Source: Bacteroidota bacterium (GTDB lineage: Bacteria; Bacteroidota; Bacteroidia; B-17B0; Aurantibacillaceae). Taken from it: a DNA stretch of 64,000 nucleotides. The first letter of the stretch is position 1. The number at the start of each line of letters is the position of its first letter. This document shows, in pieces, positions 27,051 through 36,294 of the stretch. The position numbers were made by a program, and so were the translations under genes. The notes beneath the pieces were generated by a model. It searched no databases, had not been told where the DNA came from, and saw nothing but the letters and a program-made list of their open reading frames with translations. Location of the stretch: the NCBI GenBank assembly GCA_018267825.1, contig JAFDXR010000021.1:1-64000 (forward strand), read 5' to 3'.

Positions 27051-28924
27051 TTTATTCCGGTTATCAAAACGTCGTCGACCTGCTCCAGGTTCCCGCGCCA
27101 CGATTCAAATCGCTGATTGAGAATTTCCTGCTGTTCGGCAAATGGTTTCCGGTGAATCTCCAGAAGCAATTCTTCCAGTTGTTTGTATTTAAATTTCTTT
27201 CCTTTGGGTCCGCCAAACTGATCGGCATAGCCATCGGTAAAAAGGTATATGCAATCGCCTTTTTTCACCGGGAATTCGTAGGTATTAAAATCCTCTGTTT
27301 TTTCGCCTTTGCCTACAGGCATCTTATCTGAAGGGAGTTTCACAAGCTCTCCGTTTGAAATCAATACAGGAGCGTTGTATGCCGAAGCGTAACTGATATT
27401 GTTTTTTAGCCTGTCCATTTTCACCAGTACACCATCCATCCCATCCTTCTGATCGTGTTGCGACATATTATCGATAAGACGGTGCCTGATCCAGTTAAAA
27501 ACCTCGTGGGGCGCCTGCATTTCCTTTTCGTTGATCGCTTCGTTCAGAAAGTTGATGTTCAGCAGACTCATAAATGCACCCGGCACGCCATGCCCGGTAC
27601 TATCGCATACTGCCAGGAATAGCGTATCGTCGCGCCGTGTAGCCCAGTAAAAATCACCGCTGACAATATCCTTTGGTTTGAACAGGATAAAATAATCATT
27701 TACCGACTCACTGATGATGTTGCGATTGGCGAGTAATGTGTCCTGGATACGCTTTGCATAATGAATGGAATCCAGTATTTCCTTTTGTTTCTCCTCAATG
27801 ATAATGCTCTTCTCCTCGATTTTATTTTTCAGGGCACGGGTTCTCACAAAAAGAAATACAATAAGCACAGTTACCGCTCCGATCATAAAAATGAAATACA
27901 AAAGCCGCTGGCTCTGCAACTTGGCTTTCTGTACATTCAGTTTTTCACCATCCAGCTCCTTTTGTTTTTCGGTGAGTGCCAATCTTTTTTCGAGTTCCGA
28001 AATGCGGTTTATCTTTTCAATATTGATGATCTTGTCTTTCAGTTCGGTTTTAATCTTCAGGTAATTATAAGCCATGGCATAATCGCCTGTTTGCTGATAC
28101 AGCTGAATGATTTCCTCATACGTTTCAACCAGCTCATGATCCAGCTTATTGGTCAGACAGACCTGCTCACTCTGAAACAGGTATTTCCTGGCATTGGTTA
28201 TATCCTGATTGAGCCTGTAGGCCTCTCCCAGTTTCATGAGAATGGTAGCTTCACTATCGATCATTTTCAGGTTCCTGGCTACATCCAGGGCATTCATGTA
28301 TTGCGTAATGGCCTTATCGGCCTTGCCTTGCGCAAGAAAAAGGCTTCCTTTGTTCTGATAAAAATAATACCGTGTACTTTCCTGCATCGACGGAAAATAC
28401 GTTTCCAGGTTATTCAGTGTTTTTTCAGCTTCATCGTATTTATTATACGTCATATCATACAACGATGCATTCAGCATAGCGGTGATCAATCCGCTGGTAT
28501 CCCTGGCTTTTTGATACAGCTCTATGGATCCCTGCATCAGGGCCATGGCCTCTTCTCCGTTATGGATCCTATTCTGGATATTGGCCTTTAAGCTGTATAT
28601 ATGAGCCTTTCCACTCAGATCATTGGTGGCATTATAAATCTCAAGTGCTGCATTGAAAATTTTGTTTGCATCGTCGAGCGATGATTTTAAAAGCATGTAA
28701 CGCCCCTGGCACAGGTAAGCTTCGGCCAGCGATGCCCTATCGCCCGATTTTAAAGCCAGGAGTTCTGCCCGTTTGCTGATGGCATAAGATGTATCCGGTT
28801 GGGATGCATAGAGTACGTTGGCCAGCTTAAGCAAGCTATCGGCCGTATGCTGAGCCACAACTCCCACGCTCATAAATAAGAGAAGTAAAAACAGATATGC
28901 TACGGGGAGTTTGCGCATCATCAA
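27044..28924 (-). CDS. TPR-sensor SpoIIE/PP2C-type serine phosphatase, second gene of the array
   Basis: The 626-residue paralogue has a signal peptide (ending GVVAQ), periplasmic TPRs (about 25-300), a transmembrane helix near 338-357, a coiled coil, and a C-terminal SpoIIE domain with KPKDIVSGDFYWATR, CDSTGHGVPGAFMSLLN and FTDGYADQFGGPKGKK. The metal-binding acidic residues are kept, so it should be active. It lies 10 bp downstream of the first phosphatase and overlaps the third, so the three are one transcript. The C-terminal halves are far more alike than the TPR halves, as expected if each senses something different but acts on similar targets. Confidence 0.85.
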   Translation of the reverse strand: MMMRKLPVAYLFLLLLFMSVGVVAQHTADSLLKLANVLYASQPDTSYAISKRAELLALKSGDRASLAEAYLCQGRYMLLKSSLDDANKIFNAALEIYNATNDLSGKAHIYSLKANIQNRIHNGEEAMALMQGSIELYQKARDTSGLITAMLNASLYDMTYNKYDEAEKTLNNLETYFPSMQESTRYYFYQNKGSLFLAQGKADKAITQYMNALDVARNLKMIDSEATILMKLGEAYRLNQDITNARKYLFQSEQVCLTNKLDHELVETYEEIIQLYQQTGDYAMAYNYLKIKTELKDKIINIEKINRISELEKRLALTEKQKELDGEKLNVQKAKLQSQRLLYFIFMIGAVTVLIVFLFVRTRALKNKIEEKSIIIEEKQKEILDSIHYAKRIQDTLLANRNIISESVNDYFILFKPKDIVSGDFYWATRRDDTLFLAVCDSTGHGVPGAFMSLLNINFLNEAINEKEMQAPHEVFNWIRHRLIDNMSQHDQKDGMDGVLVKMDRLKNNISYASAYNAPVLISNGELVKLPSDKMPVGKGEKTEDFNTYEFPVKKGDCIYLFTDGYADQFGGPKGKKFKYKQLEELLLEIHRKPFAEQQEILNQRFESWRGNLEQVDDVLITGIKW

Positions 28925-28934
28925 TTAAGCATGT

Positions 28935-31064
28935 TTATAATGCAATGCCTACAATTAATACATCATCGACCTGCTCCAGGTCTGCTTTCCAGTCCATAAA
29001 ACGGGTAGCCAGAATTTCTTTTTGTTCTTTCATAGGCAAGTGATGTATTTCAAGCAATTGTTCTTCAAGCTGACGGTATTTGAATTTTTTACCCTTCGGT
29101 CCGCCAAACTGATCAGGATATCCATCGCTGGTCATATAAATACAAGCTCCCGGGTTCAAAGCCACTTTCTGTGTATTGAACCGCTCACCGGCTCCATCAT
29201 AAACACCGATCGGGAATTTATCGGCTTTCAATTCACGGAGTTCATTATTTTCAATAATCCACAACGGGTTATTTGCTCCTGCATATTGAAGCTCACGTGT
29301 AGCAGGGTTCCAGGTGCAGAGCGCCATATCCATACCGTCTTTTTGTTCGGTAATTCCTTTTTGCTCAAAGGCTTTAATCACCTTCGCCCGAAGCGCTGTT
29401 AATATATCGCCGGGTGTCTCAATGTGTTTTTCGATCACAATTTCATTCAGGAAACTATTGCCGAGCATACTCATAAAACCACCGGGAACACCATGCCCTG
29501 TACAATCGATGGCTGCAAAAACAGCAAGGCCCTGCTCGGTAATATAAGACCAGTAAAAATCACCACTCACAATATCCTTTGGCATAAACAGGATAAAATA
29601 ATCCGCAGAGATCTTTTCCCAGATGTCGTCGCCCGTTAGCACCGCCTGTTGAATCCGCTGGGCATAATTGATACTATCGGTTACCTCTTTATTTTTCAGT
29701 TCAATTATATTTTTTTGTTCGGTGACCTGGGTGTGCTGCAGCTGGATAATTTTATTTTTTTCTTTGATAACCGTAAAGCGGTTATAGAGAAACACAAAGA
29801 ATACAATGATCAGCACAATGCCCAGGATCAGGGCATAACGAAAGGTCTTTTCCTGTTTCAGCTTGGCATCTGCCAATTGGATCTTATGAAGGTTTGCTTT
29901 CTGTTGTTCCTGGAACATAACACTATCTGCAATGATCCGCTTTTCGTATTCAAAGCGCATTTGCTTCTGTGTGATTTCTTTTTCCTTTTCCGAATTCATC
30001 AGGCTGTCTTTTAATGCCAGATGTTCCAGTAAAAACTTATAGGCCGATGGCTCATCCTGTTTTTCATGATAGGCATCCGACAACACTTTGGTAACATAGG
30101 TTAACTCTCCCAGGTCGTGAATGCGTTTACTGAGGTTGTAGGATTGCTTGCCGTAAAAAATAGCGCTATCATTTTTTTTCAGATTCAGGTAGCTCACCGA
30201 AAGGTTGCCATATATATTACTCTCTGACGACTGGTTGTTATACGTTTTATTCAATTCCCAGGCATGCATAAAATAAGTCAGGGCCTTACGATGTTCTCCT
30301 TTCACCGAAAACAGGTTCCCCAGGTTTATATCGGTTTCAATAAGACCGTACATGTTTTTTTCAGCACCAAATAAATCCAGGGCTTTATTAAAATACACGA
30401 AGGCGCTGTCGTACTGAGCCTGTTTCACCATAAGACTGGCAATGGCTGAGAGTGCAAAGGATTTCTGAGTCGGTTTTTTCTGAATACTGGCAATCAGTAA
30501 ACTCCTGCTTACGTTCTCCTTGGCTTTATCATAATCCCTGATATTGCGAAAAAGCATACCGAGGTTATAATAGACCTGAAAAAGATTTGTCGAATCCTTT
30601 AACTCTTCATACAGCTGGCGGGTGCGGATGCTGTAGTTTATGGCTTGCGAATAATCCGACATATTCAGGTAGATAACACTGAAATTATTCAGGGCACTGG
30701 CCATCCCTTTTTTGAAATTTATTTTACTGGCCAGATCATAACTCAGTTTTTCATAATAGAGCGCATTCTGATAATCGGCCTTGTTTATAAATGCAATGCC
30801 AATGCGACGATACGCAACCACGAGTCGTTTGTTGTCACCGATTCGCTTGCTGAGATCAATAGCGCGCTGGCCGTATTTTAAGGATGAGTCGAGATTGGAA
30901 AACGAATAAACCGGCCAGCATAATTCGTTATAAACATCTACCAGCACTGTATCCGGCTGAGATGTTTTTAATAAGCTGTAAAGCGAATCACGTTTAATAT
31001 CATCCTGAGCTATTGCGACTGTGCCGAATAACAGGAGTAATAATATGGTTCTGACCAATTTCAT
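28935..31064 (-). CDS. TPR-sensor SpoIIE/PP2C-type serine phosphatase, first gene of the array
   Basis: The protein of about 709 residues has a signal peptide (MKLVRTILLLLLFGTVAIAQ), periplasmic TPRs (about 25-370), a transmembrane helix (about 405-427), a long coiled coil and a SpoIIE domain with MPKDIVSGDFYWS, DCTGHGVPGGFMSM and TSDGYPDQFGGP. The open frame reaches upstream to 31175, but those residues have no signal-peptide character. ATG at 31064 gives a clean one. It is the promoter-proximal member of the three-gene array and lies 67 bp downstream of paaZ, with an inverted repeat in the gap. Confidence 0.85.
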   Translation of the reverse strand: MKLVRTILLLLLFGTVAIAQDDIKRDSLYSLLKTSQPDTVLVDVYNELCWPVYSFSNLDSSLKYGQRAIDLSKRIGDNKRLVVAYRRIGIAFINKADYQNALYYEKLSYDLASKINFKKGMASALNNFSVIYLNMSDYSQAINYSIRTRQLYEELKDSTNLFQVYYNLGMLFRNIRDYDKAKENVSRSLLIASIQKKPTQKSFALSAIASLMVKQAQYDSAFVYFNKALDLFGAEKNMYGLIETDINLGNLFSVKGEHRKALTYFMHAWELNKTYNNQSSESNIYGNLSVSYLNLKKNDSAIFYGKQSYNLSKRIHDLGELTYVTKVLSDAYHEKQDEPSAYKFLLEHLALKDSLMNSEKEKEITQKQMRFEYEKRIIADSVMFQEQQKANLHKIQLADAKLKQEKTFRYALILGIVLIIVFFVFLYNRFTVIKEKNKIIQLQHTQVTEQKNIIELKNKEVTDSINYAQRIQQAVLTGDDIWEKISADYFILFMPKDIVSGDFYWSYITEQGLAVFAAIDCTGHGVPGGFMSMLGNSFLNEIVIEKHIETPGDILTALRAKVIKAFEQKGITEQKDGMDMALCTWNPATRELQYAGANNPLWIIENNELRELKADKFPIGVYDGAGERFNTQKVALNPGACIYMTSDGYPDQFGGPKGKKFKYRQLEEQLLEIHHLPMKEQKEILATRFMDWKADLEQVDDVLIVGIAL

Positions 31065-31072
31065 GAATGATA

Positions 31073-31107
31073 GGCATCGCCTGCTTTGGGAGGATTCAGG
31101 CGATACC
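31073..31107 (-). promoter_or_regulatory. Inverted repeat upstream of the phosphatase array
   Basis: ATCGCCTG (31076-31083) and CAGGCGAT (31097-31104) form a stem around a 13-base loop, extended by two pairs after one mismatch. It ends 8 bases before the ATG at 31064 and lacks a T run. A regulator site or leader hairpin is likelier than a terminator. Confidence 0.35.
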
Positions 31108-31131
31108 TCTTGTATTGTCTGTTTCGGGCTG

Positions 31132-33183
31132 TTAATCCTGGTTTCGTTTTTTAACCATGGTAAGAATGGTTGCAATAGCTACTGTCTCACCGGTTTCGTC
31201 ATACACATCCACCAGCCATTTTACAATACCTTTTGCAATATCCTCAGCGTTCTTTTTCTCCTGGTCAATTTTTTCTTTACAGGTGAAACGCACACCAATG
31301 GTACTACCCATATACACAGGCTTTGTAAAGCGACACTCATCGATGCCGTAATTTAAAAGTACAGGTCCTTTTTTGGCGTTTACGAATAACCCGGCGGCTT
31401 TGCTCAATATATAGTAACCATGGGCCACACGGCCGGTAAATATGGTTCCTTCGAGTGATGTAACATCGGTATGCGCATAAAAATGATCACCACTGACATT
31501 CGCAAAATTGATCACATCGGCATCGGTAACGGTATGCTTCGCTGTAATTAATGTTTCCCCTACTTCAAGGTCTTCAAAGTACTGGCGGAACGGATGGATT
31601 TCTTTTTCAATTTGTTTGGCGCCCTGCTGGTATTGCCCTGTAATGGCAGTAATGGTTGTAGGAGAGCCCTGAATAGCTGTACGCTGCAGATAATGGAATA
31701 CACCGCGTTTTCCACCCATTTCTTCACCGCCACCGGCTCTGCCGGGTCCACCGTGAACCAGCATAGGCATTGGCGAACCATGCCCAGTGCTTTCTTTGGC
31801 GCACTCGCTGTTCAGCACCAGGATACGTCCGTGCATACATGCAGCACCAATGGCATACATGCGTGCAATACGGTCATCGGCTGTTACAATCGAGCTCACC
31901 AGCGACCCCTTCCCCATCTTACTTAATTCAATGGCTTCGTCGATGGTTTTATAAGGCATCAGTGTACTCACCGGCCCGAAAGCCTCTACACTATGGCAGT
32001 CGGTATTTTTGAAAGGATTTTCGTTCAGGAAAATAATCGGAGGCATGAAAGCGCCTTTCTTTTTATCGGCACCTTTTACTTCAAACTTTTCAAAATCACC
32101 GATAATAATTTTTTGTGTCTTGCTCAAAAGCTCCACCTTTTCTTTTACCTCATTTAATTGAGAAATACCGGCCAGAGAGCCCATACGTACACCTTCTACA
32201 TTAGGGTCGCCAATAACCGTTTGCGCCAGGCGTTTACCTAACGCTATCTGTACATCTTCTACCATATTCTCAGGCACAATGATGCGTCGTACAGCTGTAC
32301 ATTTCTGCCCGGCTTTGGTGGTAATTTCGCGTGTTACTTCTTTAATGAAAATTTCGAATTCTGGTTTGTCAGGTGTTACATCTGTACCAAGCACGCAACA
32401 GTTCAGCGAATCTGCTTCCATATTAAAGTGTACAGACTCTTCCAGAAGTCTTGGATGCGATTTCAGCATTTTGCCGGTTGAGGCAGATCCTGTAAAGGTT
32501 ACCACATCCTGGTTGATCACATGATCCAGTAATCCGTTTGCCGAGCCACAGATCAGCTGCAGAGCGCCTTCCGGGAGAATGTTGCTGGCAATAATTTCTT
32601 TAACAACGGCCTCGGTCAGGTAAGATGTTACGGTTGCCGGTTTTACAATAGCAGGCACACCGGCCAGCCAGTTCACGGCTACTTTTTCGAGCATGCCCCA
32701 AACCGGGAAGTTAAATGCATTGATATGAATAGCAACTCCTTCTTTAGGTACACAGATGTGATGCCCTATAAAGGTATTGTTCTTACTGAGTTTGGCCACA
32801 TCACCTTCGTAGCAGAATGTTTCGTTGGGAAACTGACGGCGCAGAGAGGCATAGGCAAACAGGTTACCGATACCACCTTCAATATCAACCCAACTGTCGA
32901 TGCGGGTGGCGCCGGTAGCCCAGCTTATTTTATAGAATTCTTCTTTTTTACTGAGCAGGTGAAGTGCCAGGGCTTTCAGCATGAGACCACGTTCCTGGAA
33001 TGTCATTTTCCGGAGTTTTGGTCCGCCAACAGTTCTTGCATAATCGCACATGCGTGCAAAATCGAGTCCCTTGCTGCTGGTTTGAGCAATCACATCGCCG
33101 GTAATGGCATTGTATAAATCCTGGCCTTTATCAGCACCGGCCACCCATTGTCCAACGGCATAATTTTTTAATTGAGTTATCAT
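31132..33183 (-). CDS. paaZ: Bifunctional aldehyde dehydrogenase / enoyl-CoA hydratase PaaZ
   Basis: The protein of about 683 residues fuses an aldehyde dehydrogenase (catalytic Cys295 in AGQKCTAVRR and Glu256 in NMEADS) to a MaoC-type hydratase domain with SGDHFYAH (Asp566 and His571). In aerobic phenylacetate degradation, PaaZ opens the oxepin-CoA ring by hydrolysis and oxidises the resulting aldehyde. No other paa genes are in the window, so the rest of the pathway must lie elsewhere or the enzyme may serve another CoA aldehyde. The open frame extends to 33219, but the ATG at 33183 (MITQLKNY) matches the family start. Confidence 0.93.
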   Translation of the reverse strand: MITQLKNYAVGQWVAGADKGQDLYNAITGDVIAQTSSKGLDFARMCDYARTVGGPKLRKMTFQERGLMLKALALHLLSKKEEFYKISWATGATRIDSWVDIEGGIGNLFAYASLRRQFPNETFCYEGDVAKLSKNNTFIGHHICVPKEGVAIHINAFNFPVWGMLEKVAVNWLAGVPAIVKPATVTSYLTEAVVKEIIASNILPEGALQLICGSANGLLDHVINQDVVTFTGSASTGKMLKSHPRLLEESVHFNMEADSLNCCVLGTDVTPDKPEFEIFIKEVTREITTKAGQKCTAVRRIIVPENMVEDVQIALGKRLAQTVIGDPNVEGVRMGSLAGISQLNEVKEKVELLSKTQKIIIGDFEKFEVKGADKKKGAFMPPIIFLNENPFKNTDCHSVEAFGPVSTLMPYKTIDEAIELSKMGKGSLVSSIVTADDRIARMYAIGAACMHGRILVLNSECAKESTGHGSPMPMLVHGGPGRAGGGEEMGGKRGVFHYLQRTAIQGSPTTITAITGQYQQGAKQIEKEIHPFRQYFEDLEVGETLITAKHTVTDADVINFANVSGDHFYAHTDVTSLEGTIFTGRVAHGYYILSKAAGLFVNAKKGPVLLNYGIDECRFTKPVYMGSTIGVRFTCKEKIDQEKKNAEDIAKGIVKWLVDVYDETGETVAIATILTMVKKRNQD

Positions 33184-33323
33184 AGTGTAGTGAAAAGTTT
33201 GGTTAAAGCATAAGCTCAATATTACTAAAAAAGTATGGAAAAACAGGATACCTTTTTCTTAATTTCTTGCTTAACTTTAGGGGATTACAACCCTATTTTA
33301 TGTATACCAGCATACACGCGACT

Positions 33324-33986
33324 ATGAAACAGTTTATTACCCTTATTTTATGCCTCACCGCTTTCGGAATCCGCGCACAGGAATGTGGCCGCGTGATCAT
33401 ACACACCAATATGAATCAGCCTTTCAGCGTGTCATTAAACGGTGTGAGAACGGTGAATAACTACGCGTTGAAAAGCACATTCGACTGCCTTGAAGATGCC
33501 AATTACAAGGTAAAAATCTGGTTGCCTAATACCCTGAATCCTGTATTATTAAACCTGAACAGCGCACCCGGCTATGAAAGCATTTATATCCTGAGCAAAG
33601 ACAATTATGGCAGCCTGGTACTGACACTTGAAAGCAAAATACTCTTAAGTGCTTCTAATACACCAACGGTTGTAAGTACTCCCACAATAAGCGGTCCGCC
33701 TGTAATCAGCGACAAGGATCACAAGGATATGGTAGCTACTTTGAAAAAAGAAAGTTTTGATGATACCCGGATGGAGATGGCCAAATCTTTTTTAAAGAAT
33801 GCCTCCGTTACTTCAGCGCAGGTAGCTGAAATTGTGAAGGTTTTCAGTTTTGAAAAAGTAAAAATGGATTATGCCAAATTTGCCTATTCCAAAACGGTAG
33901 ACAAGCAAAACTACTATAAAGTGTACAGCTCCTTTAATTTCCCTTCTTCCAAAGAAGAGCTGGCCGAGTTTATCAAAAAACAATAG
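33324..33986 (+). CDS. Secreted DUF4476-domain protein
   Basis: The protein of about 220 residues has a signal peptide (ending GIRAQ), an N-terminal beta-rich part (about 20-115), a Thr/Pro-rich linker and a helical C-terminal DUF4476 domain (about 128-220). The last domain has the family pattern ending KFAYSKTVDKQNYYKVYSS and FPSSKEELAEF. The function of DUF4476 is unknown. The frame opens upstream at 33267, but the ATG at 33324 begins a proper signal peptide. It converges with the OmpR-type regulator, 4 bp from its stop. Confidence 0.8.
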   Translation: MKQFITLILCLTAFGIRAQECGRVIIHTNMNQPFSVSLNGVRTVNNYALKSTFDCLEDANYKVKIWLPNTLNPVLLNLNSAPGYESIYILSKDNYGSLVLTLESKILLSASNTPTVVSTPTISGPPVISDKDHKDMVATLKKESFDDTRMEMAKSFLKNASVTSAQVAEIVKVFSFEKVKMDYAKFAYSKTVDKQNYYKVYSSFNFPSSKEELAEFIKKQ

Positions 33987-33990
33987 AAAA

Positions 33991-34671
33991 TTAACCGGTG
34001 AATTTGTATCCGACTCCCCGGATCGACTGAAAATAGTGGGGTTCCTTGGGATTTACCTCAAACCATTTACGAAAGTTCAGAATGTAATTATCGATCGTAC
34101 GGGCCGATGGGTTCTCATCTTTATCCCAGAGTTTTTCAATGATCTCATCGCGTGAAACAACGCGGTTGACATTATCGGTAAGCAATTTCAAAAGTGCTAT
34201 TTCCCGTTTCGAAATTGTGAGTTTACCACCATTTACAGCGATAATCTCGTAGGTAGAAAAATCTATTTTATTATCCCCGAAATAGAATACCGGATCCTTT
34301 TCAGGGCGCGGATTCCGCTTCAGGACATTCTGTATTCTGAGGAGGAGTTCTTCCAGCTCAAACGGTTTGGTAATGTAATCGTCGGCACCAAGTTTCAGTC
34401 CGGCAATTTTTTCGACGCTTCCCGATTTGGCAGTGAGAAAAATAACGGGTATTTCCGGGCGAAGTGTTTTGAATTGAGCACACAGATCAAAGCCATTGAT
34501 ACCGGGCAGCATCACATCCAGGAGCACCAGATCGGGATTTCCGAGCTTAAAGGCGTCCAGGGCTTCATCACCACGACTGGCAGCCTGCACGTCGAAACCT
34601 TCCAACTGTAAGTTCAGTTTTATCGTTTCCAAAAGGTTCAGCTCATCTTCAATCACCAGTACTTTATTCAT
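33991..34671 (-). CDS. OmpR-family response regulator
   Basis: The 226-residue protein has a receiver domain (Glu8-Asp9-Glu10, phospho-acceptor near Asp52 in LLDVMLPG, Lys in ITKPFELEEL) and a C-terminal winged-helix OmpR/PhoB DNA-binding domain (about 130-225, ending RTIDNYILNFRK and IRGVGYKF). No histidine kinase lies beside it, so its partner is elsewhere. It is read away from the secreted metalloprotease gene across a 111-bp gap, which makes that gene a candidate target. Confidence 0.93.
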   Translation of the reverse strand: MNKVLVIEDELNLLETIKLNLQLEGFDVQAASRGDEALDAFKLGNPDLVLLDVMLPGINGFDLCAQFKTLRPEIPVIFLTAKSGSVEKIAGLKLGADDYITKPFELEELLLRIQNVLKRNPRPEKDPVFYFGDNKIDFSTYEIIAVNGGKLTISKREIALLKLLTDNVNRVVSRDEIIEKLWDKDENPSARTIDNYILNFRKWFEVNPKEPHYFQSIRGVGYKFTG

Positions 34672-34727
34672 GCCTCACTGTTTACCGCGATTTTTACTCT
34701 TATTACCTCAATTTACCAGCGAAGATA

Positions 34728-34758
34728 TTGATTTTAACAAAAAAAAACCGTAAATATG
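34728..34758 (+). promoter_or_regulatory. Predicted promoter of the metalloprotease gene
   Basis: TTG (34728-34730), a 20-base spacer and TAAATATG (34751-34758, one mismatch to TAnnTTTG) lie 24 bases before the ATG at 34783. Confidence 0.4.
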
Positions 34759-34782
34759 TATGAATAAAATGTTTCCCCCATC

Positions 34783-36210
34783 ATGAAAAAATTTACGTTA
34801 CCCTTATGTTTGTTCCTTGCAGGTGCCTTTACTACCGGACTTGCGCAGAACAACGCAAACAGCAACCTGAAATCGCAGAACACTGTTCTGCAGATTAAAC
34901 AGAATGTGGATCCTGCCAAGCTGCAGACCGAAACACCAAAACGCAAATGTGCCACACCCGGCGGAATTAATGAAGCCTATGAAGCCTGGATTTCGCAACA
35001 ACTGAAAAAAGATGAAGCATTTGCCAACGTTAAAAAAACGACCACAACACTTTATACCATTCCTGTTATTTTCCACATCATTCATTCCGGGCAATCTGTG
35101 GGCAGTGGTTATAATATCAGCCAGGCCCAGATCAACTCACAGCTTACCATTCTTAACCAGGATTATTCAAAAACAAATACGGATTTCAGTACCTGGGTTA
35201 CGCAAAGCTCATTTGTAAGTGCAGGTGCCGATTGCCAGATTCAGTTTTGTATGGCTAAGGTGAGCCCAACCGGTACCGTGCTGGCAGAACCGGGTATTGA
35301 GCGTATCAGTACCGTTGCCAAAGGATGGACTGCTCCACCCTATTCTTCACCTCCTGCATCCAACTATATCGAAAACACCATTAAACCGGGTTCCAGCTGG
35401 GACCCTACAAAATACCTGAACATCTGGATTCTGGCCTTCAACGACGGAACTTTGGGTTATGCCCAATTCCCTACTGTACCAAGTACGTCTACACCAACAA
35501 TCGGTGATATGTACGGTATGGGTGGTGCAGCCAATACCGATGGTGTTGTATTTGATTATTCGGCTGTAGGTAACACCGGTGCGGCCGCGGCACCTTATAA
35601 CAAAGGCCGTACAGCCTCTCACGAAATTGGTCACTGGCTGGGTTTATACCACATCTGGGGTGATGATAACGGTGCCTGCACGGGTTCCGACAATGTAGCT
35701 GATACGCCAAACCAGGCTGATGCTTCCAGTTCGTGCCCTACTACTTCCGGAGCTGTTAAAACAGATGCCTGCAGTGCTACAAGCCCGGGATATATGTACC
35801 AGAACTATATGGACTATACCGAAGATAAATGTCTCGTAATGTTTACCAATGGCCAGAAAGCCCGTATGATGGCCTGTATGCAGAATTGCACCCGCCGTAC
35901 ATCACTGGCTACATCAACTGTTTGTGCACTGCCTACCGATGTGATCGAAAACAAAACCGATGTTCACAGCGTGAGCGTATACCCGAATCCTTCCAATGGT
36001 GAGTTTACGGTAAGCGTAGATGCTGAAAATATTTCGGACTATACCATCACAGTTGTGAATGCGCTTGGCCAGATTGTATATGACCGTAAACTCATGTATA
36101 CAGCTGATAATGCTACTAAAATTGATATGAACCGCCAGAATCCGGGGGTTTATTTTGTAAGAGTAAATACCGCTAAAGGTAATACAGTCAAACGACTTAT
36201 TATTGAGTAA
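34783..36210 (+). CDS. Secreted M43-family zinc metalloprotease with T9SS type A sorting domain
   Basis: The 475-residue protein has a signal peptide (ending GLAQN), a propeptide region, and a pappalysin-like catalytic domain (about 85-375). The extended zinc motif HEIGHWLGLYH (280-290, catalytic Glu281) and a downstream Met-turn NYMDYTED are visible. A C-terminal T9SS sorting domain (about 398-475) begins SVSVYPNPSNGEF and contains GVYFVRV. It is probably a surface or released peptidase that helps degrade protein substrates. Several Cys residues around 300-360 could form disulfides. A terminator follows, so the gene is monocistronic. Confidence 0.92.
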   Translation: MKKFTLPLCLFLAGAFTTGLAQNNANSNLKSQNTVLQIKQNVDPAKLQTETPKRKCATPGGINEAYEAWISQQLKKDEAFANVKKTTTTLYTIPVIFHIIHSGQSVGSGYNISQAQINSQLTILNQDYSKTNTDFSTWVTQSSFVSAGADCQIQFCMAKVSPTGTVLAEPGIERISTVAKGWTAPPYSSPPASNYIENTIKPGSSWDPTKYLNIWILAFNDGTLGYAQFPTVPSTSTPTIGDMYGMGGAANTDGVVFDYSAVGNTGAAAAPYNKGRTASHEIGHWLGLYHIWGDDNGACTGSDNVADTPNQADASSSCPTTSGAVKTDACSATSPGYMYQNYMDYTEDKCLVMFTNGQKARMMACMQNCTRRTSLATSTVCALPTDVIENKTDVHSVSVYPNPSNGEFTVSVDAENISDYTITVVNALGQIVYDRKLMYTADNATKIDMNRQNPGVYFVRVNTAKGNTVKRLIIE

Positions 36211-36235
36211 GTTACCCTTTTGTATACCACCTTTC

Positions 36236-36269
36236 AAAAACCCTTCTGATATTTTTTAGAAGGGTTTTT
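36236..36269 (+). terminator. Rho-independent terminator after the metalloprotease gene
   Basis: aaaaacccttct (36236-36247) pairs with agaagggttttt (36258-36269) around a 10-base loop, with further T's downstream. Confidence 0.88.
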
Positions 36270-36282
36270 CTTTTTGCTTTAG

Positions 36283-36290
36283 TACCTTTG
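36283..36290 (+). promoter_or_regulatory. -7 box of mqnE, nearly leaderless
   Basis: TACCTTTG matches TAnnTTTG and ends only 4 bases before the ATG at 36295, so the message is probably leaderless or nearly so. No -33 TTG is apparent. Confidence 0.4.
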
Positions 36291-36294
36291 CATC

